DNA of 64,000 nt from Sphingomonadales bacterium. GTDB taxonomy: Bacteria; Pseudomonadota; Alphaproteobacteria; Sphingomonadales; Kordiimonadaceae. The notes beneath the pieces are model-generated. The model had not been told where the DNA came from. It made no database searches and saw nothing but the letters and a program-made list of their open reading frames with translations. Made by a program: the position numbers and the translations under genes. Positions 19,887 to 32,653 of this stretch are shown here, piece by piece (position 1 is the first letter of the stretch; each line of letters begins with the position of its first letter). The DNA is taken from contig JAALKD010000002.1 in the NCBI GenBank assembly GCA_011088215.1, positions 62,001 to 126,000 of the forward strand. Reading direction: 5' to 3'.

Positions 19887-22745
19887 ATGCTTACAGAAAT
19901 TTCAGTGCGCGGCGCGCGTGAACATAACCTAAAATCGGTCAATGTTGATATCCCGCGTGACAAGCTGGTTGTTATCACCGGGTTATCGGGCTCGGGCAAG
20001 TCATCGCTCGCGTTTGATACTATTTATGCCGAGGGTCAGCGCCGCTATGTGGAAAGCCTGAGCGCCTACGCCCGGCAGTTCCTGGAAATGATGCAAAAGC
20101 CCGATGTAGACCATATTGAAGGCCTGTCACCGGCTATTTCTATCGAGCAAAAAACAACCAGCAAAAACCCTCGCTCAACCGTGGGCACTGTTACCGAAAT
20201 TTATGATTATATGCGCCTGTTGTGGGCACGCGTGGGCATCCCCTACTCGCCTACGACCGGCCTACCCATTGAAAGCCAAACGGTTAGCCCAATGGTCGAC
20301 CGCATCATGACACTGGAAGAAGGCACACGCATTTATCTGCTCGCACCGATTGTGCGTGGCCGCAAAGGCGAATACCGCAAGGAATTCGGCGAGCTGCAAA
20401 AGCGTGGATTCCAACGCGTGAAGGTGGATGGTGAATTTTACCTGATTGAAGACGTGCCCGCGCTGGACAAAAAATACAAACACGACATTGACGTAGTAGT
20501 TGACCGGCTGGTGGTTAAAAGTGGGTTGGAACAGCGGCTGGCGGACAGCGTGGAAACCGCGCTGGAGCTTACCGAAGGCCTTGTTGCCTATGAACTGGCT
20601 TCCAAAGATGAAACCGAGCAAGAGCGGCACCTGATGTCGGCCAAATTCGCCTGCCCTGAGTCTGGTTTCACTATTGAAGAGATCGAGCCGCGGTTGTTTT
20701 CATTCAACAACCCTTTTGGGGCGTGCCCTGAATGCGATGGATTGGGCAACAAGCTTTATTTCGATCCGAATCTGGCAGTGCCGGACAAGAGCAAAACTGT
20801 TCGCGCCGGTGCACTTGCCCCATGGGCAAACCGGGCCAACAACCCCTCACCTTTTTACTTTCAAGCACTGGATGCGGTTGCAGGTCATTTTGGTGTCTCG
20901 CTTGATGTTCCGTGGAGCGAGCTGCCCGAACAGGCCCAACAAGCGTTCTTATACGGCACAGGCAAAACATCAGTTACCATCGTATATGCAGACGGCAAGC
21001 GCCGGTTTGAGGTCAATAAACCGTTTGAAGGCGTGCTCAACAATGTTGAACGTCGCTGGCGCGAAACCGACAGCAATTGGATGCGCGACGAATTGTCTAA
21101 ATACCAATCGTCGACCACATGTACCAAATGCAAGGGCGCACGCCTAAAGCCCGAGGCATTAGCGGTGAAGATTGACGCTACTCATATCAGTGATGTTACC
21201 GCTATGTCAGTCTCTGCAGCACATGACTGGTTTTCAACCCTGCCAGAACGCTTGACCGAAAAACAACAACAAATTGCTGAAAAGGTGCTGAAGGAAATTC
21301 AAGACCGGCTAGGTTTCCTTAATAATGTAGGACTGCAATATCTGACACTCAGCCGATCGTCTGGCACGCTGTCCGGCGGCGAAAGTCAACGCATCCGTCT
21401 GGCATCACAAATCGGCTCTGGCCTTACCGGCGTATTGTATGTGCTTGATGAGCCTTCAATAGGCCTACATCAACGCGACAATGAGCGATTGTTGGAAACC
21501 CTGAAAAATTTGCGCGATATCGGCAATACAGTATTGGTGGTTGAGCACGACGAAGACGCCATCCGCAGCGCAGACTATGTCATCGACATGGGCCCCGGTG
21601 CCGGCGAACATGGCGGCAAGATTGTCGCAGAGGGCAAACCAGAAAAGGTGTTGCGCAATCCGAAAAGCCTCACCGGTCAATATATGACCGGGGTTCGATC
21701 TGTACCAACACCGGATAGCCGCAGGCCCGGAAAAGGCACGTTCCTGACCGTCAAGGGCGCCACTGCCAATAATCTACGCGGTGTGGACGGCAGCATTCCC
21801 CTGGGCACGCTTACCTGCATCACTGGCGTATCAGGGTCGGGCAAGTCCACCTTCACCATTGAAACGCTTTATAAGGCCGTTGCCAAGCATCTAAACAAAA
21901 ACCGAATGGTTCCGGGACCGCATACATCTATCGAAGGGCTGGAACATCTGGACAAGATCGTAGACATCGATCAAAGCCCCATAGGCCGAACACCGCGCTC
22001 TAACCCCGCCACATACACCGATGCTTTCACTCCGATCCGCGATTGGTTCGCAGGCCTGCCCGAAGCACAGGCGCGTGGTTACAAGCCTGGGCGCTTCTCC
22101 TTCAACGTGAAAGGCGGACGCTGTGAGGCATGTCGCGGCGATGGCATGATCAAAATCGAGATGCATTTCCTGCCCGACGTTTATGTGCAATGCGATCAGT
22201 GCAAGGGCAAACGCTACAACAGAGAAACGTTGGAAATATTATTTAAAAACAAGTCAATATCTGATGTACTTGACATGACAGTTGAAGAAGGTGTTGGCTT
22301 TTTCAAAGCGGTACCCGCCATTCGCAACAAGCTTGAAATGCTGGAAAAAGTAGGCCTCGGCTATATCCGGGTTGGACAGCAAGCCACTACGCTTTCAGGC
22401 GGCGAAGCGCAGCGAGTAAAGCTAGCCAAGGAGCTGTCAAAACGTTCTACCGGCAAAACACTTTATATTCTGGATGAGCCAACCACTGGCCTGCATTTTG
22501 AAGACATCCGTAAACTGATGGAAGTGCTGCAAGCACTAGTGGAACAAGGCAACACCGTTGTGGTGATCGAGCACAACCTGGAAGTGATCAAAACCGCTGA
22601 CTGGATACTTGACCTTGGGCCCGAGGGCGGAGACGGCGGCGGCGAAATTATCGCTGTGGGCACGCCTGAAGATGTGGCCATGTGCGCAGCCAGCTATACC
22701 GGGCAGTATCTGGCCCCTGTTTTGGCACGTCAAGCCGCCGAATAA
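19887..22745 (+). CDS. uvrA: Excinuclease ABC subunit A
   Basis: [56 protein letters not shown]; second ABC domain; Zn-finger CxxC pairs. Confidence 0.98.
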   Translation: MLTEISVRGAREHNLKSVNVDIPRDKLVVITGLSGSGKSSLAFDTIYAEGQRRYVESLSAYARQFLEMMQKPDVDHIEGLSPAISIEQKTTSKNPRSTVGTVTEIYDYMRLLWARVGIPYSPTTGLPIESQTVSPMVDRIMTLEEGTRIYLLAPIVRGRKGEYRKEFGELQKRGFQRVKVDGEFYLIEDVPALDKKYKHDIDVVVDRLVVKSGLEQRLADSVETALELTEGLVAYELASKDETEQERHLMSAKFACPESGFTIEEIEPRLFSFNNPFGACPECDGLGNKLYFDPNLAVPDKSKTVRAGALAPWANRANNPSPFYFQALDAVAGHFGVSLDVPWSELPEQAQQAFLYGTGKTSVTIVYADGKRRFEVNKPFEGVLNNVERRWRETDSNWMRDELSKYQSSTTCTKCKGARLKPEALAVKIDATHISDVTAMSVSAAHDWFSTLPERLTEKQQQIAEKVLKEIQDRLGFLNNVGLQYLTLSRSSGTLSGGESQRIRLASQIGSGLTGVLYVLDEPSIGLHQRDNERLLETLKNLRDIGNTVLVVEHDEDAIRSADYVIDMGPGAGEHGGKIVAEGKPEKVLRNPKSLTGQYMTGVRSVPTPDSRRPGKGTFLTVKGATANNLRGVDGSIPLGTLTCITGVSGSGKSTFTIETLYKAVAKHLNKNRMVPGPHTSIEGLEHLDKIVDIDQSPIGRTPRSNPATYTDAFTPIRDWFAGLPEAQARGYKPGRFSFNVKGGRCEACRGDGMIKIEMHFLPDVYVQCDQCKGKRYNRETLEILFKNKSISDVLDMTVEEGVGFFKAVPAIRNKLEMLEKVGLGYIRVGQQATTLSGGEAQRVKLAKELSKRSTGKTLYILDEPTTGLHFEDIRKLMEVLQALVEQGNTVVVIEHNLEVIKTADWILDLGPEGGDGGGEIIAVGTPEDVAMCAASYTGQYLAPVLARQAAE

Positions 22746-22864
22746 AACGCTTCTTAAACGATGAACTTGTAGTTTGTTCACACTGGCTTAAGCTTGGTCG
22801 CGCCAAATTATCGCCATTATACAGTGTTTTGATTACCTGAACCCAAATTACACGGAAGAAAACC

Positions 22865-24499
22865 ATGAAATTCAACCGAGCCCGCTTGTTCTTCGTATTT
22901 TCTATATTGCTAACGGGGTCGTTAGCGCAACCAACATTGGCCGATAATATCAGCGTAGAAGCACCCATAAGTGCCGTCACCATGTACCGCGGCAATGGTG
23001 CCATCGTCACGCGAACCGCAAGCTTCACCCTGCCCGAAGGCAATCACACAGTCATGATCGCAGGGCTGACGGAGGATATGAACGAAGACTACGGTGTGCG
23101 GGCACGCTTCACAAATGTGAGCGCACTGGTATCGCAGGTGCGACTGGAGGAAAAATTCAGCAGTGCAGTGGTTGCCGAAACACAAAAGGCGCTCATTGCA
23201 CAGATTAGAGCGCTTGAAGACCAAAACGCTGCCGATCAGGCAACGCTTGAATCGTTAAGAATACAATTGGCGTTCATCGAGAAAATGAGTTCAAACGCTG
23301 GCAACAAAGCGATGGAGGGCAGCGCTGATCCCGATGTTCTATTTGCAGCACTGCAAAAGTCGCTGGAATTTGTACGCACCAACAGCGGCAGCCTGGTCGC
23401 TGAGCGCACCGCCCTGCGCGCCGCTGTATCGGTCCGGAACACAGAAATTCAAGCGCTTAGGCGCGAGCTTGAACAGACCGGGTCGCAGCGTAAAGCCACG
23501 ATTGACGCCAACATTGCAGTTTCCAATGCTTCAGCGGGCCCTGTGACTCTTGAGCTGACCTATATGGTCGAGGACGCAGAGTGGTCGGTTGAAACCGAGG
23601 CAAGCCTTGATAGCGCGGCTTCATCGACAAGCGTTAGGCTATTTGCCAACGTCAGCCAGCAAACCGGTGAAGACTGGGCAAATGTACCGCTGAAACTATC
23701 AACCACCACGCCCTCTACAGACATAGAAAACTTTAAACCAAACCCCGAATATTGGAATATTACCGATAAAAATCAGCCGCGATTTGAAAGGCTTAAAACC
23801 CAAGATGCGATGCTGCGCGAGATGCCGGACATTGAAGAGGTGGTTGTTACGGCAAGCCGTATCAGATTCAACAATACCAGCTTCGATGCGGAGTTTGTCA
23901 TAGACCAATCTGTCTCGCTTGCCTCTGACGGATCGGAACAGCGGTTTCTGGTGTCAACTTCAACTGCTGATACTACCGTTGTACTTCGCACTACCCCACG
24001 ACAGGACCATACAGCTTATGTATACGGCGACACAGAGCTGGACGGTTTCCCCTATCTAACCGAACCGGCGGTTTCGCTTACACGCGATGGCACCTACGTG
24101 GGTAATGGCACATGGCCTGACCTTCAGCCAAAAACCATGCTGGAACTGCCATTCGGCGCCACCGACCGGGTTAAAATTGAGACAATCACCCTACCCAGTG
24201 AAGACGGCGACAGCGGTGTTTTCAGAAAACGTGTGAACCGTGAAGAGCGGCTACAATTCCGCATTACCAATAATAACAGCGTGCCGATAACGATGGAGGT
24301 GTTTGACCGTATCCCAAACTCAAAGCATGAAGACCTGAAAATTGAAGCGTTGTCTGGTAGCACCAACCCCACCGTCCGCAATGTGGCCGAACAACCAGGC
24401 GTGATCATGTGGCGCAAAACAATAGCCCCTGGCGAGGTCTGGGCGATCAACAACTGGTACAAGATCAGTTATCCAGAAGACAAACGCCTGACCCGCTAA
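22865..24499 (+). CDS. DUF4139 domain-containing (MuiA-like) secreted protein
   Basis: Signal peptide; ISAVTMYRGNGAIVTRTASFTLPEGNHTVMIAGL; C-terminal LRFRITNNNSVPITMEVFDRIPNS...-type region. Confidence 0.8.
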   Translation: MKFNRARLFFVFSILLTGSLAQPTLADNISVEAPISAVTMYRGNGAIVTRTASFTLPEGNHTVMIAGLTEDMNEDYGVRARFTNVSALVSQVRLEEKFSSAVVAETQKALIAQIRALEDQNAADQATLESLRIQLAFIEKMSSNAGNKAMEGSADPDVLFAALQKSLEFVRTNSGSLVAERTALRAAVSVRNTEIQALRRELEQTGSQRKATIDANIAVSNASAGPVTLELTYMVEDAEWSVETEASLDSAASSTSVRLFANVSQQTGEDWANVPLKLSTTTPSTDIENFKPNPEYWNITDKNQPRFERLKTQDAMLREMPDIEEVVVTASRIRFNNTSFDAEFVIDQSVSLASDGSEQRFLVSTSTADTTVVLRTTPRQDHTAYVYGDTELDGFPYLTEPAVSLTRDGTYVGNGTWPDLQPKTMLELPFGATDRVKIETITLPSEDGDSGVFRKRVNREERLQFRITNNNSVPITMEVFDRIPNSKHEDLKIEALSGSTNPTVRNVAEQPGVIMWRKTIAPGEVWAINNWYKISYPEDKRLTR

Positions 24500-24658
24500 C
24501 AAATCTGACCACCACTTTAGTTCAAACGCACTCTCAAGAGGCCAAAGCGCAACCTTTATATGCTTAATTGAAATTTTACCCTGTAACTATATGGTCTTTG
24601 AAAGGACTAAAGATCAAACAGGCTACATAGAAGCCTGTATATGGGAACATAAATATCG

Positions 24659-25519
24659 ATGATATTCGACCGACATAAAACCTGGGGCGTTAACGCCCTG
24701 TTGTTCGCCATCATCCTCACTGCATATAAGCCGTCTACAGCCGATCAGTCCGACACACGCACAGCAGCTAATTTACAACGTCAATCAATATCTGTGGCAA
24801 CTCGCCAGGATATCCAGCCCTACGTGGTAAACCAGGGTTCTGGTGGCTTTGAAATTGAGTTAGTGGAAGCGATATTCAGCCAGACATCTTACATACCTGC
24901 TTTCATTCAGATGCCGCGTGTTCGTATGCTGCAAACATACAATGCAAAAGGCGTTGACGGTATATTGACTTCAAATGTCACCCTCAGCGGGCAAGGTTGC
25001 CTGACCGATTGGTACATCCAGCATCAGAATGTTGGTATTACGCTGGCCGCGCGTGACATTGCGATTTCACGATTGCCGGATATTGCCGACCTTTCGGTCA
25101 TCACTTTTGACGACGCGCGGAATTTTTTGGGGCCCGCATTCACCACCGAGACAGCTAAAAGCCCGCGTTACATGGAATCGCCCGATCAGAAAAAACATAT
25201 TTCGTTGTTATATTTCGGCTATTTCGATGTGGCTATTGGCGACGAATGGATACTCAAAATGGCGCAAGTCGACCACAAGCGCAAATCAGGTACTTACAAA
25301 CCGTTGACAATCCATCGGATATTGCCAACCACCCTATATGGTACACGCTTTCGCGAGCAAGCTGCTTGCGACGCGTTTAATCACGGCTTGAAAACCATAA
25401 GAGCCAACGGCCGATATGAAGCGATTGTTAACAAACATTTTAATCGTATCTCGGCCCACATCGCTGAGTATGAGAAAGAACTGGCTTCGGCCACAAAACC
25501 CGACTCGATTGTTCAGTAA
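24659..25519 (+). CDS. Transporter substrate-binding domain (SBP_bac_3-like) protein
   Basis: Periplasmic binding fold pattern QDIQPYVVNQGSGGFEIELVEAIFSQ; C-terminal RANGRYEAIVNKHF. Confidence 0.7.
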   Translation: MIFDRHKTWGVNALLFAIILTAYKPSTADQSDTRTAANLQRQSISVATRQDIQPYVVNQGSGGFEIELVEAIFSQTSYIPAFIQMPRVRMLQTYNAKGVDGILTSNVTLSGQGCLTDWYIQHQNVGITLAARDIAISRLPDIADLSVITFDDARNFLGPAFTTETAKSPRYMESPDQKKHISLLYFGYFDVAIGDEWILKMAQVDHKRKSGTYKPLTIHRILPTTLYGTRFREQAACDAFNHGLKTIRANGRYEAIVNKHFNRISAHIAEYEKELASATKPDSIVQ

Positions 25520-25542
25520 AACGGCTCAACCAACCGTTAAGC

Positions 25543-26082
25543 CTAAAAGCTACTGCCCGGCTGCTGCAGGAATGTGGCCTCTTCGGCCGTGCTTGTTCGC
25601 CCCAATATCGCATTGCGGTGTGGATAGCGGCCAAAGCGATCAATTATTTTCTTATGGGCATATTCAAACTTCAAATTATCTTCGATGCCTGGCTCATCAA
25701 ATATCTTCACCGCCAGCTCGTGGATTGCCGGGCTTTCGCTGTGCATGAAAGGCATGTAAAGGAAACTGCGCCACGCAGGAAGCCATCCGGTCTGCACTTT
25801 CAGGCAAACCGCTTCCTGCGCCAACACAAGCGCTAATCCATCGCTGGCAAATGCGCGAGCATCATCGCGGTACATATTGCGCGGGAACTGATCGAGAACA
25901 ATCACTTCGGCCAGTCTGCCCCGCCCGCGCGTGCGCCAATGTGACAGCTCCCCGGCATGTGCTGCCGCATGAATACCTTGAAACCGCCGGGTGACCAGCG
26001 CATCAAAAGCATCAGATTTTTTCCACCATGCCTTGGGGCCAGCCTCGAAAAACCAAAAATGAAGTATGTCTTCAGGTGTCAC
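25543..26082 (-). CDS. DUF924 family protein
   Basis: PEDILHFWFFEAGPKAWWKKSDAFDALVTRRF; VIVLDQFPRNMYRDDARAFASD. Confidence 0.92.
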   Translation of the reverse strand: MTPEDILHFWFFEAGPKAWWKKSDAFDALVTRRFQGIHAAAHAGELSHWRTRGRGRLAEVIVLDQFPRNMYRDDARAFASDGLALVLAQEAVCLKVQTGWLPAWRSFLYMPFMHSESPAIHELAVKIFDEPGIEDNLKFEYAHKKIIDRFGRYPHRNAILGRTSTAEEATFLQQPGSSF

Positions 26083-26128
26083 TGTTTATTTTCCTTTGTT
26101 GCTTTCTAGCGCGCCATTGTCAGCGGGT

Positions 26129-27322
26129 TTAAGGCGTCATCCGCACAATTGCTTCAGCAAACTTCGCTGCTACTTCAACACTACGGTGGTCTATTTTTTC
26201 AGCCGTGTCTTCGGGAGTGTGAATAGCGGTCATCTGGTTATAGCGGTCATAGGACGCCAGTGTAATGGCCTGGATGCCATCACGGGCAAACCAAACGCTA
26301 TCAAAGTCTCCCACATGGTGCGTTCCCGGTACTATACCTGCGAAACTTTCGTTAACGTTGCAGATAGTACCCGCCGTTTTGGTTAAGGCATTGACATAGT
26401 CCACCGGTGTAAACCCGCCACTTTTCTCAATATACTTCAGGTTTTGACATCCTACTGTATCCAGGTTGACTACATAGGTGTCGCGCGCTTTCAGCTCATC
26501 GCGGTGAGTTTGCCAATAATGCTGCGCGCCCAGCATGCCTGCCTCCTCGGCGCTAGTGATCACCAACCGAACCTCGGCACTTTCCGGCATATGCCGCCAT
26601 AAGTGACTGGCCGCAGAAACAGCAGCGGACACCCCGGTCAGGTTATCGTTCGCCCCCGGTACATAGCCGAACCGCCAAAAATCAATCGATGCCAGCAGTT
26701 GTGCACCAATGATCAACCCAACAATCACCAGCCGGGTAACGATATCCACATCGCCGCCCAGTCCCGCAATCATCGGCACAATAATACCAAGACTGATCAA
26801 TCCAATGCTCACATATAAGCTCGTGCGAAAGTTGCGAATCTGTCCCGGCCGATAGGCAAATGACGCGGGCGCCGTGTCGAGATGTGCCATCAAGATAAAC
26901 AGGCGCTGTCCCTGACCCTTCGGTCTCTGGCCTTTGCTGGCCACTAAATTGGCAGTTGTTTTCTGTGCGCCCCACCAAATCAGCGAGCTTACCCGCCAGT
27001 CCATAAACAGAAAGAAACTGATAAACCCAAGCGAGCCAAGCAGCATCATAATTGCGGGCATCATGTTGGCGCCCAAAACCGCAGCACAAGCTATCAGCCC
27101 TGTCAGCCAGAAAAATCGAATGTAACTGGATGGTGCGTCAAACCCTTCTTCGCTGATGTCTACTCCAAACTCACCGGTTAGGATTGTTATCAGGGTTTCG
27201 CGGGCTTCCATCTCTTCTTCAGTGCCAACTCCGCGGTGAGGCCACTGGTTCAGTCGGTCGAAAACTGCTTTCGCCTGCAACGGCATAAACTGGATACCCT
27301 TCAAGTTACGACACTCGGCCAT
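26129..27322 (-). CDS. M28-family peptidase, membrane-associated
   Basis: [42 protein letters not shown] metal-ligand motifs; internal TM segments. Confidence 0.8.
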   Translation of the reverse strand: MAECRNLKGIQFMPLQAKAVFDRLNQWPHRGVGTEEEMEARETLITILTGEFGVDISEEGFDAPSSYIRFFWLTGLIACAAVLGANMMPAIMMLLGSLGFISFFLFMDWRVSSLIWWGAQKTTANLVASKGQRPKGQGQRLFILMAHLDTAPASFAYRPGQIRNFRTSLYVSIGLISLGIIVPMIAGLGGDVDIVTRLVIVGLIIGAQLLASIDFWRFGYVPGANDNLTGVSAAVSAASHLWRHMPESAEVRLVITSAEEAGMLGAQHYWQTHRDELKARDTYVVNLDTVGCQNLKYIEKSGGFTPVDYVNALTKTAGTICNVNESFAGIVPGTHHVGDFDSVWFARDGIQAITLASYDRYNQMTAIHTPEDTAEKIDHRSVEVAAKFAEAIVRMTP

Positions 27323-27401
27323 ATACTGTTCGTTTTTTTCTTACATTATCGGGCGGCCTCCGGTAAACAGGCGCGATCAAATAAAGGGAACGATTTTCGC
27401 G

Positions 27402-28736
27402 ATGACAAATAACACCAAACCCGTTCATATCATCGGCGGCGGTCTCGCCGGTTCGGAAGCCGCATGGCAGGTGGCCTCACGCGGCGTACCAGCGATAATA
27501 CATGAGATGCGTCCTGTACGAAAAACCGATGCCCACCATACCGATGGGTTGGCAGAACTGGTATGTTCCAACTCATTTCGGTCCGACGACGCGGAAAACA
27601 ACGCAGTTGGCCTGTTGCACGAAGAAATGCGTCGCATGAATTCGTTGATCATTGCTTCCGCGGACAAACACAAAGTACCAGCCGGGTCCGCACTGGCGGT
27701 TGACCGCGACGAATTTTCGGCCGAAGTCACAAAAAAACTGGAAGATCATGCACTTATATCCATCGAACGCGAGGAAATTGTGGGGCTTCCACCCAAAGAA
27801 TGGGACAATGTCATTATCGCCACTGGCCCGCTCACATCGCCGGCGCTGTCGCAGGCAATTCTTGATCTGTGCGGCGAGGAAGGTCTGGCATTTTTCGATG
27901 CCATCGCACCGATTGTCTATAAAGACAGCATTGATTTTGACACCGCGTGGTTCCAAAGCCGCTATGACAAGGGCGAAGGCGCAGACTACATAAACTTGCC
28001 AATGAACAAAGAGCAGTATGACTGTTTCATTGAAGCACTAAACACCGGTGAGAAAGCCGACTTCAAACAATGGGAAAAAGACACCCCCTATTTCGAAGGT
28101 TGTATGCCAATCGAGGTAATGGCTGAACGCGGTCCGGAAACACTGCGATTTGGTCCCATGAAACCTGTAGGCCTGCAAAGCCCACATATGGAAGGCCGGT
28201 GCCATGCCGTTGTGCAATTGCGGCAGGACAACAAGCTGGGCACGCTATACAATATGGTTGGCTTTCAAACCAAGCTGACCTACGGCGAACAAACCCGTAT
28301 ATTCAAGAGTATTCCCGGGCTGGAAAACGCACAGTTTGCCCGACTTGGTGGTCTGCATCGCAATACTTTCATCAACAGCCCAATGGTTCTGGATAATTTG
28401 ATGCGCATGAAAGCCGACCTGCGTCTGCGGTTCGCAGGTCAAATTACTGGCGTTGAAGGCTATGTTGAAAGCGCGGCCATGGGCTTAATGACTGGCGTTA
28501 TGGCGGCGACAGAACGGCTGGGTGGCATGCCCGGCACACCGCCCGAAACAACAGCCTTCGGTGCGCTTATCAACCATATTACCGGCGGAGCCGACGTAAA
28601 AACATTCCAGCCAATGAATGTGAATTTTGGACTATTTCCGGTGATAGAAGGTAAAATGAAGAAAAAAGACCGTAAACCGGCGAAAGCGGCTCGAGCTCTG
28701 TCTGCTCTATCAGAGTGGAAAAACAGCCTGGGTTAG
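27402..28736 (+). CDS. trmFO: Methylenetetrahydrofolate--tRNA-(uracil(54)-C5)-methyltransferase TrmFO
   Basis: [68 protein letters not shown]. Confidence 0.97.
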   Translation: MTNNTKPVHIIGGGLAGSEAAWQVASRGVPAIIHEMRPVRKTDAHHTDGLAELVCSNSFRSDDAENNAVGLLHEEMRRMNSLIIASADKHKVPAGSALAVDRDEFSAEVTKKLEDHALISIEREEIVGLPPKEWDNVIIATGPLTSPALSQAILDLCGEEGLAFFDAIAPIVYKDSIDFDTAWFQSRYDKGEGADYINLPMNKEQYDCFIEALNTGEKADFKQWEKDTPYFEGCMPIEVMAERGPETLRFGPMKPVGLQSPHMEGRCHAVVQLRQDNKLGTLYNMVGFQTKLTYGEQTRIFKSIPGLENAQFARLGGLHRNTFINSPMVLDNLMRMKADLRLRFAGQITGVEGYVESAAMGLMTGVMAATERLGGMPGTPPETTAFGALINHITGGADVKTFQPMNVNFGLFPVIEGKMKKKDRKPAKAARALSALSEWKNSLG

Positions 28737-28739
28737 AAA

Positions 28740-29240
28740 CTAGCGACCGTTTTCAGCATTCTTGGCATCCGCTTCGGCTTTTTCAGCTCGGTAGCTATCA
28801 AGCGCGCCGGCAACAGCGTCAAGTGCCTTGCAACCATCCGTACATAGCCGTTCAAGCTTTGCGTGGTTAGCTTCGGCTCGTTCGACCAAATCACGCTTTA
28901 AAAAAGCAACCGCTTGCGCCTCGAGCGCTATATGCTCGTTTGGGTCGATTGCCAACGCTTGCCGGTAATATTTTAATCCACGCCCAACGCGGCCCTGCGC
29001 TTCATGGGTTTTACCCAAACCAATCAATGCCTGAAGATTGGCGGGATCAGCGACCAGCGCGCGTTCGAACAAAATTTGCGCTTCTTCTGCCCTATCAGAT
29101 TTTTGCGCCATAACGGCCTGACTAACCAGCGTTTTCGATACATTTCTATATTTATCGTCTGCCGCAACATGCCCCGAAGTCGCCGCAGAAACCGCAACCA
29201 TTCCAGCCAAAGTTGTCATTTTCAAAAACCGAGCCCGCAT
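28740..29240 (-). CDS. Tetratricopeptide repeat protein
   Basis: TPR pattern AQILFERALVADPANLQALIGLGKTHEAQGRVGRGLKYYRQALAIDPNEHIAL. Confidence 0.85.
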   Translation of the reverse strand: MRARFLKMTTLAGMVAVSAATSGHVAADDKYRNVSKTLVSQAVMAQKSDRAEEAQILFERALVADPANLQALIGLGKTHEAQGRVGRGLKYYRQALAIDPNEHIALEAQAVAFLKRDLVERAEANHAKLERLCTDGCKALDAVAGALDSYRAEKAEADAKNAENGR

Positions 29241-29294
29241 CGACTAACCTCATTAAATTACGCAAAAACAAGCAATCATTATAGCCAGTAATTC

Positions 29295-29753
29295 TTAATT
29301 GTCTGTATCTTTCCTAAAGGAAAAAATCCGCTGGCGTGCTTGTGGTGATAGATGATTATAACCAACAAGCAGTAGACTGGCGATCAGCAAAACGCTGTAT
29401 TCCATACCGTTGCGGCCCAGTCCGACCACAAACCAGCCTTCCGGCATATGCACCATAAACAGGCCTGTCGCATATATACCTACATAAACCGCACATAAAT
29501 GCGGCGTGTATCGCGATCCAAACGCCATTACAATTGTGCCCACAATTTCCAGCAGCGTTATCCCCCAGGCGATCAGAATACCCGCGGGAAACCCATTTCC
29601 ATCCAGATAGGCACCAAATGGTGCCACACCGCCTGCCAGCAACCGTGCCCACCCGTGCGCGGCAAGTATGCCGCACAAAAGCAACCTGAATAATATCAGG
29701 CCCGAAATGCTGTTGTTTATTTCTGAAACGTCTGAATTGCCTGCCATTGTCAA
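29295..29753 (-). CDS. DoxX family membrane protein
   Basis: Four TM segments, LRLLLCGILAAHGWARL, GFPAGILIAWGITLLEIVGTIVMAFG. Confidence 0.75.
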   Translation of the reverse strand: MTMAGNSDVSEINNSISGLILFRLLLCGILAAHGWARLLAGGVAPFGAYLDGNGFPAGILIAWGITLLEIVGTIVMAFGSRYTPHLCAVYVGIYATGLFMVHMPEGWFVVGLGRNGMEYSVLLIASLLLVGYNHLSPQARQRIFSFRKDTDN

Positions 29754-29790
29754 AGTCTACCAGTTTGCGAGCCTACCCTGACCCAGAAAG

Positions 29791-31116
29791 CTAGGTTTTT
29801 TCCAGAATGGCAACAAAAAAGCCGTCAGTATGGTGCAAGTGCGGGACGAGCTGCAGCATAGCCTGGTTTTTGGCTGCGGTTTCGGCGGGTGCGCTGGGCA
29901 AAATACGGTTCCAGATCGACTTGTAATTTACCAATTTCCAATTCTCAGTACCCTGTGCGGCAAAAAACGCGTCAACAACTGCCTCGTTTTCTGCGTGCAG
30001 CAGCGAGCAGGTCATATAGATTAATCTACCACCAGACGCGACCATTTGCGCGCCTTCCGTTAACAGGCCCAACTGCACAGCTGCATATTCGGCAATTTGC
30101 GGTTCAGACAGGCGCCAACGCTGGTCAGGGTTGCGCCGCCATGTGCCAGTACCCGAACAGGGCGCATCAATAATCACCCGGTCAGCTTTGCTCTTCAGTC
30201 CCGACAAAGTCCGCTCGCGGTTGGCTCCAACTTCTGGCACTGCCTTCACTTGAATGTTGCGGCTGCCCGCCCGCTGTGACCGCGCGGCGAGTGCTGACAA
30301 TCTTTTGGAAGATACATCAAATGCAAAAATCTGACCTTTGTTGTTCATCAGGCCAGACAGCAGCAAGCTTTTACCGCCAGCACCTGCGCACAGGTCAACC
30401 ACAGCCATACCCGGCCGTGCATCAACCAGATAACAAGCCAACTGCGCGGCTTCGTCCTGCACTTCGATTTTCCCCAACGTGTACAGATCAGCACCCGTTA
30501 CCCGGGCTTTGCTATCAGAGCGATATCCAATAGGAGAATATTTAACTTTTTCAATATCTTCTGATATTTCCATCAAGTTTTCAGTTAAGTTCTCATGTGG
30601 CTGTAACGGATTAGCCCGAAGGTCCAGCGGCGCCGTTTGGTTGAGCGCGATCATCGCAGTTTCAAAATCGGCACCGAAGCGCTGCCGCAGAACGGGTTCC
30701 AGAAAATCTGGCACTTCAAGCCTAGCTGAAAAAGGCACCTTGCCACTGGATATCGGGGCAGCAAAACCGGTAACGGCTTGTTGCTCGCTCACCGTCAAGG
30801 CCGCCGGACTGTGCGGGGCTGCATCACCGAATAATTGCAAGTCATCAGGCGCCGTGTCCACCAAATGGCTGATCAACAGGTTACGTCCATACATCGGTAA
30901 CTTAGCTCTGGCCACACGCCAAACATGAAACCCTCGGCGGCGAATAACACTGTAAGCCAGGCCCGAGATTGCCCTGCGGTCTTTTGATCCTATAAAACGC
31001 CGCCTTCGACAATAGTCTGCCACAACCCGGTCGGCAGGGACGGCGAGAGTACAAATACCCTCTTCTACCCCGTCAAGGATTTCAATTACCGCTTGAAGGC
31101 GAGCTGCAGGGCGCAT
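29791..31116 (-). CDS. RsmB-type rRNA (cytosine-C5) methyltransferase
   Basis: VVDLCAGAGGKSLLLSGLM, IDAPCSGTGTWRRNPD, YMTCSLLHAENEAVV. Confidence 0.93.
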   Translation of the reverse strand: MRPAARLQAVIEILDGVEEGICTLAVPADRVVADYCRRRRFIGSKDRRAISGLAYSVIRRRGFHVWRVARAKLPMYGRNLLISHLVDTAPDDLQLFGDAAPHSPAALTVSEQQAVTGFAAPISSGKVPFSARLEVPDFLEPVLRQRFGADFETAMIALNQTAPLDLRANPLQPHENLTENLMEISEDIEKVKYSPIGYRSDSKARVTGADLYTLGKIEVQDEAAQLACYLVDARPGMAVVDLCAGAGGKSLLLSGLMNNKGQIFAFDVSSKRLSALAARSQRAGSRNIQVKAVPEVGANRERTLSGLKSKADRVIIDAPCSGTGTWRRNPDQRWRLSEPQIAEYAAVQLGLLTEGAQMVASGGRLIYMTCSLLHAENEAVVDAFFAAQGTENWKLVNYKSIWNRILPSAPAETAAKNQAMLQLVPHLHHTDGFFVAILEKT

Positions 31117-31131
31117 TGGTTAGTCCTGACT

Positions 31132-32601
31132 TTATTTAGCAGGGTAATTGGGAGACTCGCGCGTGATGGTAACATCGTGCACATGACTTTCCTGCAGACC
31201 GGAATTAGTGATGCGTACAAATTCCGCTTTTGTGCGCATGTCATCAATAGTCCGGTTACCTGTGTAGCCCATGCTGGCGCGCAGACCGCCCACCAACTGG
31301 TGCAATACATTGAAGGTGCTGCCTTTGTATGGCACTTGTCCTTCAACGCCTTCTGGTACCAGTTTTAGTGCATCTTTAACATCATCCTGGAAATAGCGAT
31401 CGGCCGAGCCACGCGCCATAGCGCCGACAGAGCCCATGCCGCGGTACGCTTTATAAGACCGACCCTGATACAGGAATACTTCGCCGGGTGCCTCTTCGGT
31501 GCCCGCAAGCAACGAACCAACCATACATAGGTTAGCACCTGCTGCGATGGCTTTGGCTACATCACCTGATGTTCTTAAACCACCGTCTGCAATAATGGGA
31601 ATATCCTGCTTATTCGCGGCCTCAGCCACATCATTAACCGCAGTTAGCTGCGGCACGCCCACGCCTGCAACAATACGGGTTGTGCAAATAGACCCTGGGC
31701 CAATACCTACTTTGAGACCGTCAGCGCCTGCACCGATCAACGCCTTGGCGGCCTCCTCGGTGGCGATATTGCCTGCAATCAGATCCACATTGCCGTAAGC
31801 CTTTTTTATACGTTCCACCTGCTCGACAACCCGAGAAGAATGGCCGTGAGCGGTATCGAGCACAATCAAATCGCATTCTGCATCCACTAACGCACCAACT
31901 CGATCAAAGCCCTTGTCACCAACAGTTGTCGCGGCAGCAACCCGCAGACGGCCCTTGCTGTCTTTACAGGCATTGGGGTGTGCGACTGCTTTTTCCATAT
32001 CTTTGACTGTTACCAGCCCAACACAGCGATATTCATCATCGACAACAATTAGTTTTTCAATGCGGTGGGTGTGAAACAGGCGCTTGGCCTCATCGGATGA
32101 CACCCCCTCTTTAACTGTGATGACCTTTTTCGTCATCAGCTCACTGGCAGGTTGATCCATATGTGTGGCAAAGCGCACGTCACGGTGCGTCAAAATTCCA
32201 ACAAGTTTATTGGCGCCAGTGCCGTCGCCGCGCTCAACAACAGGAATGCCTGATATTTTATGGCGCCCCATCAGCTCCATAGCATCGGCTAGTGTTTGAT
32301 CGGGAAACATAGTGACCGGGTTAACAACCATACCGGATTCGTATTTCTTCACCGAACGCACCATAGCCGCCTGTTCTTCATCGGTCATATTGCGGTGCAA
32401 AACCCCTATGCCGCCGGCTTGCGCCATAGCAATAGCCATGGGCGCTTCGGTTACAGTGTCCATTGCAGCGGACAATAGCGGTATGTTCAGGTTAATTGAC
32501 TTTGTAACGCGGGTTGCCACATTCACTTGAGCGGGCATCACATCACTAGCTGCGGGTAAAAGAAGAACGTCATCAAACGTTAGGCCGAGGCGAATATCCA
32601 T
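31132..32601 (-). CDS. guaB: IMP dehydrogenase
   Basis: [16 protein letters not shown], tandem CBS domains, [24 protein letters not shown], full-length 489 aa. Confidence 0.98.
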   Translation of the reverse strand: MDIRLGLTFDDVLLLPAASDVMPAQVNVATRVTKSINLNIPLLSAAMDTVTEAPMAIAMAQAGGIGVLHRNMTDEEQAAMVRSVKKYESGMVVNPVTMFPDQTLADAMELMGRHKISGIPVVERGDGTGANKLVGILTHRDVRFATHMDQPASELMTKKVITVKEGVSSDEAKRLFHTHRIEKLIVVDDEYRCVGLVTVKDMEKAVAHPNACKDSKGRLRVAAATTVGDKGFDRVGALVDAECDLIVLDTAHGHSSRVVEQVERIKKAYGNVDLIAGNIATEEAAKALIGAGADGLKVGIGPGSICTTRIVAGVGVPQLTAVNDVAEAANKQDIPIIADGGLRTSGDVAKAIAAGANLCMVGSLLAGTEEAPGEVFLYQGRSYKAYRGMGSVGAMARGSADRYFQDDVKDALKLVPEGVEGQVPYKGSTFNVLHQLVGGLRASMGYTGNRTIDDMRTKAEFVRITNSGLQESHVHDVTITRESPNYPAK

Positions 32602-32617
32602 AATAAGTCCTGCGTTT

Positions 32618-32653
32618 CTAGGGGCTTCGCACCATATGGTGCTGTGGCCCTAG
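32618..32653 (-). promoter_or_regulatory. Hairpin in the guaB leader
   Basis: CTAGGG...GCACCATATGGTGC...CCCTAG: perfect 14-nt palindrome nested in a 6-bp outer stem, about 17 nt upstream of the guaB ATG. Confidence 0.5.

Noticed and set aside
22751-22785. GAAC/GTTC motif downstream of uvrA as an SOS box
   Set aside because: Spacing and orientation (GAACTTGTAGTTTGTTC) do not match GTTC-N7-GTTC, and it lies 3' of uvrA
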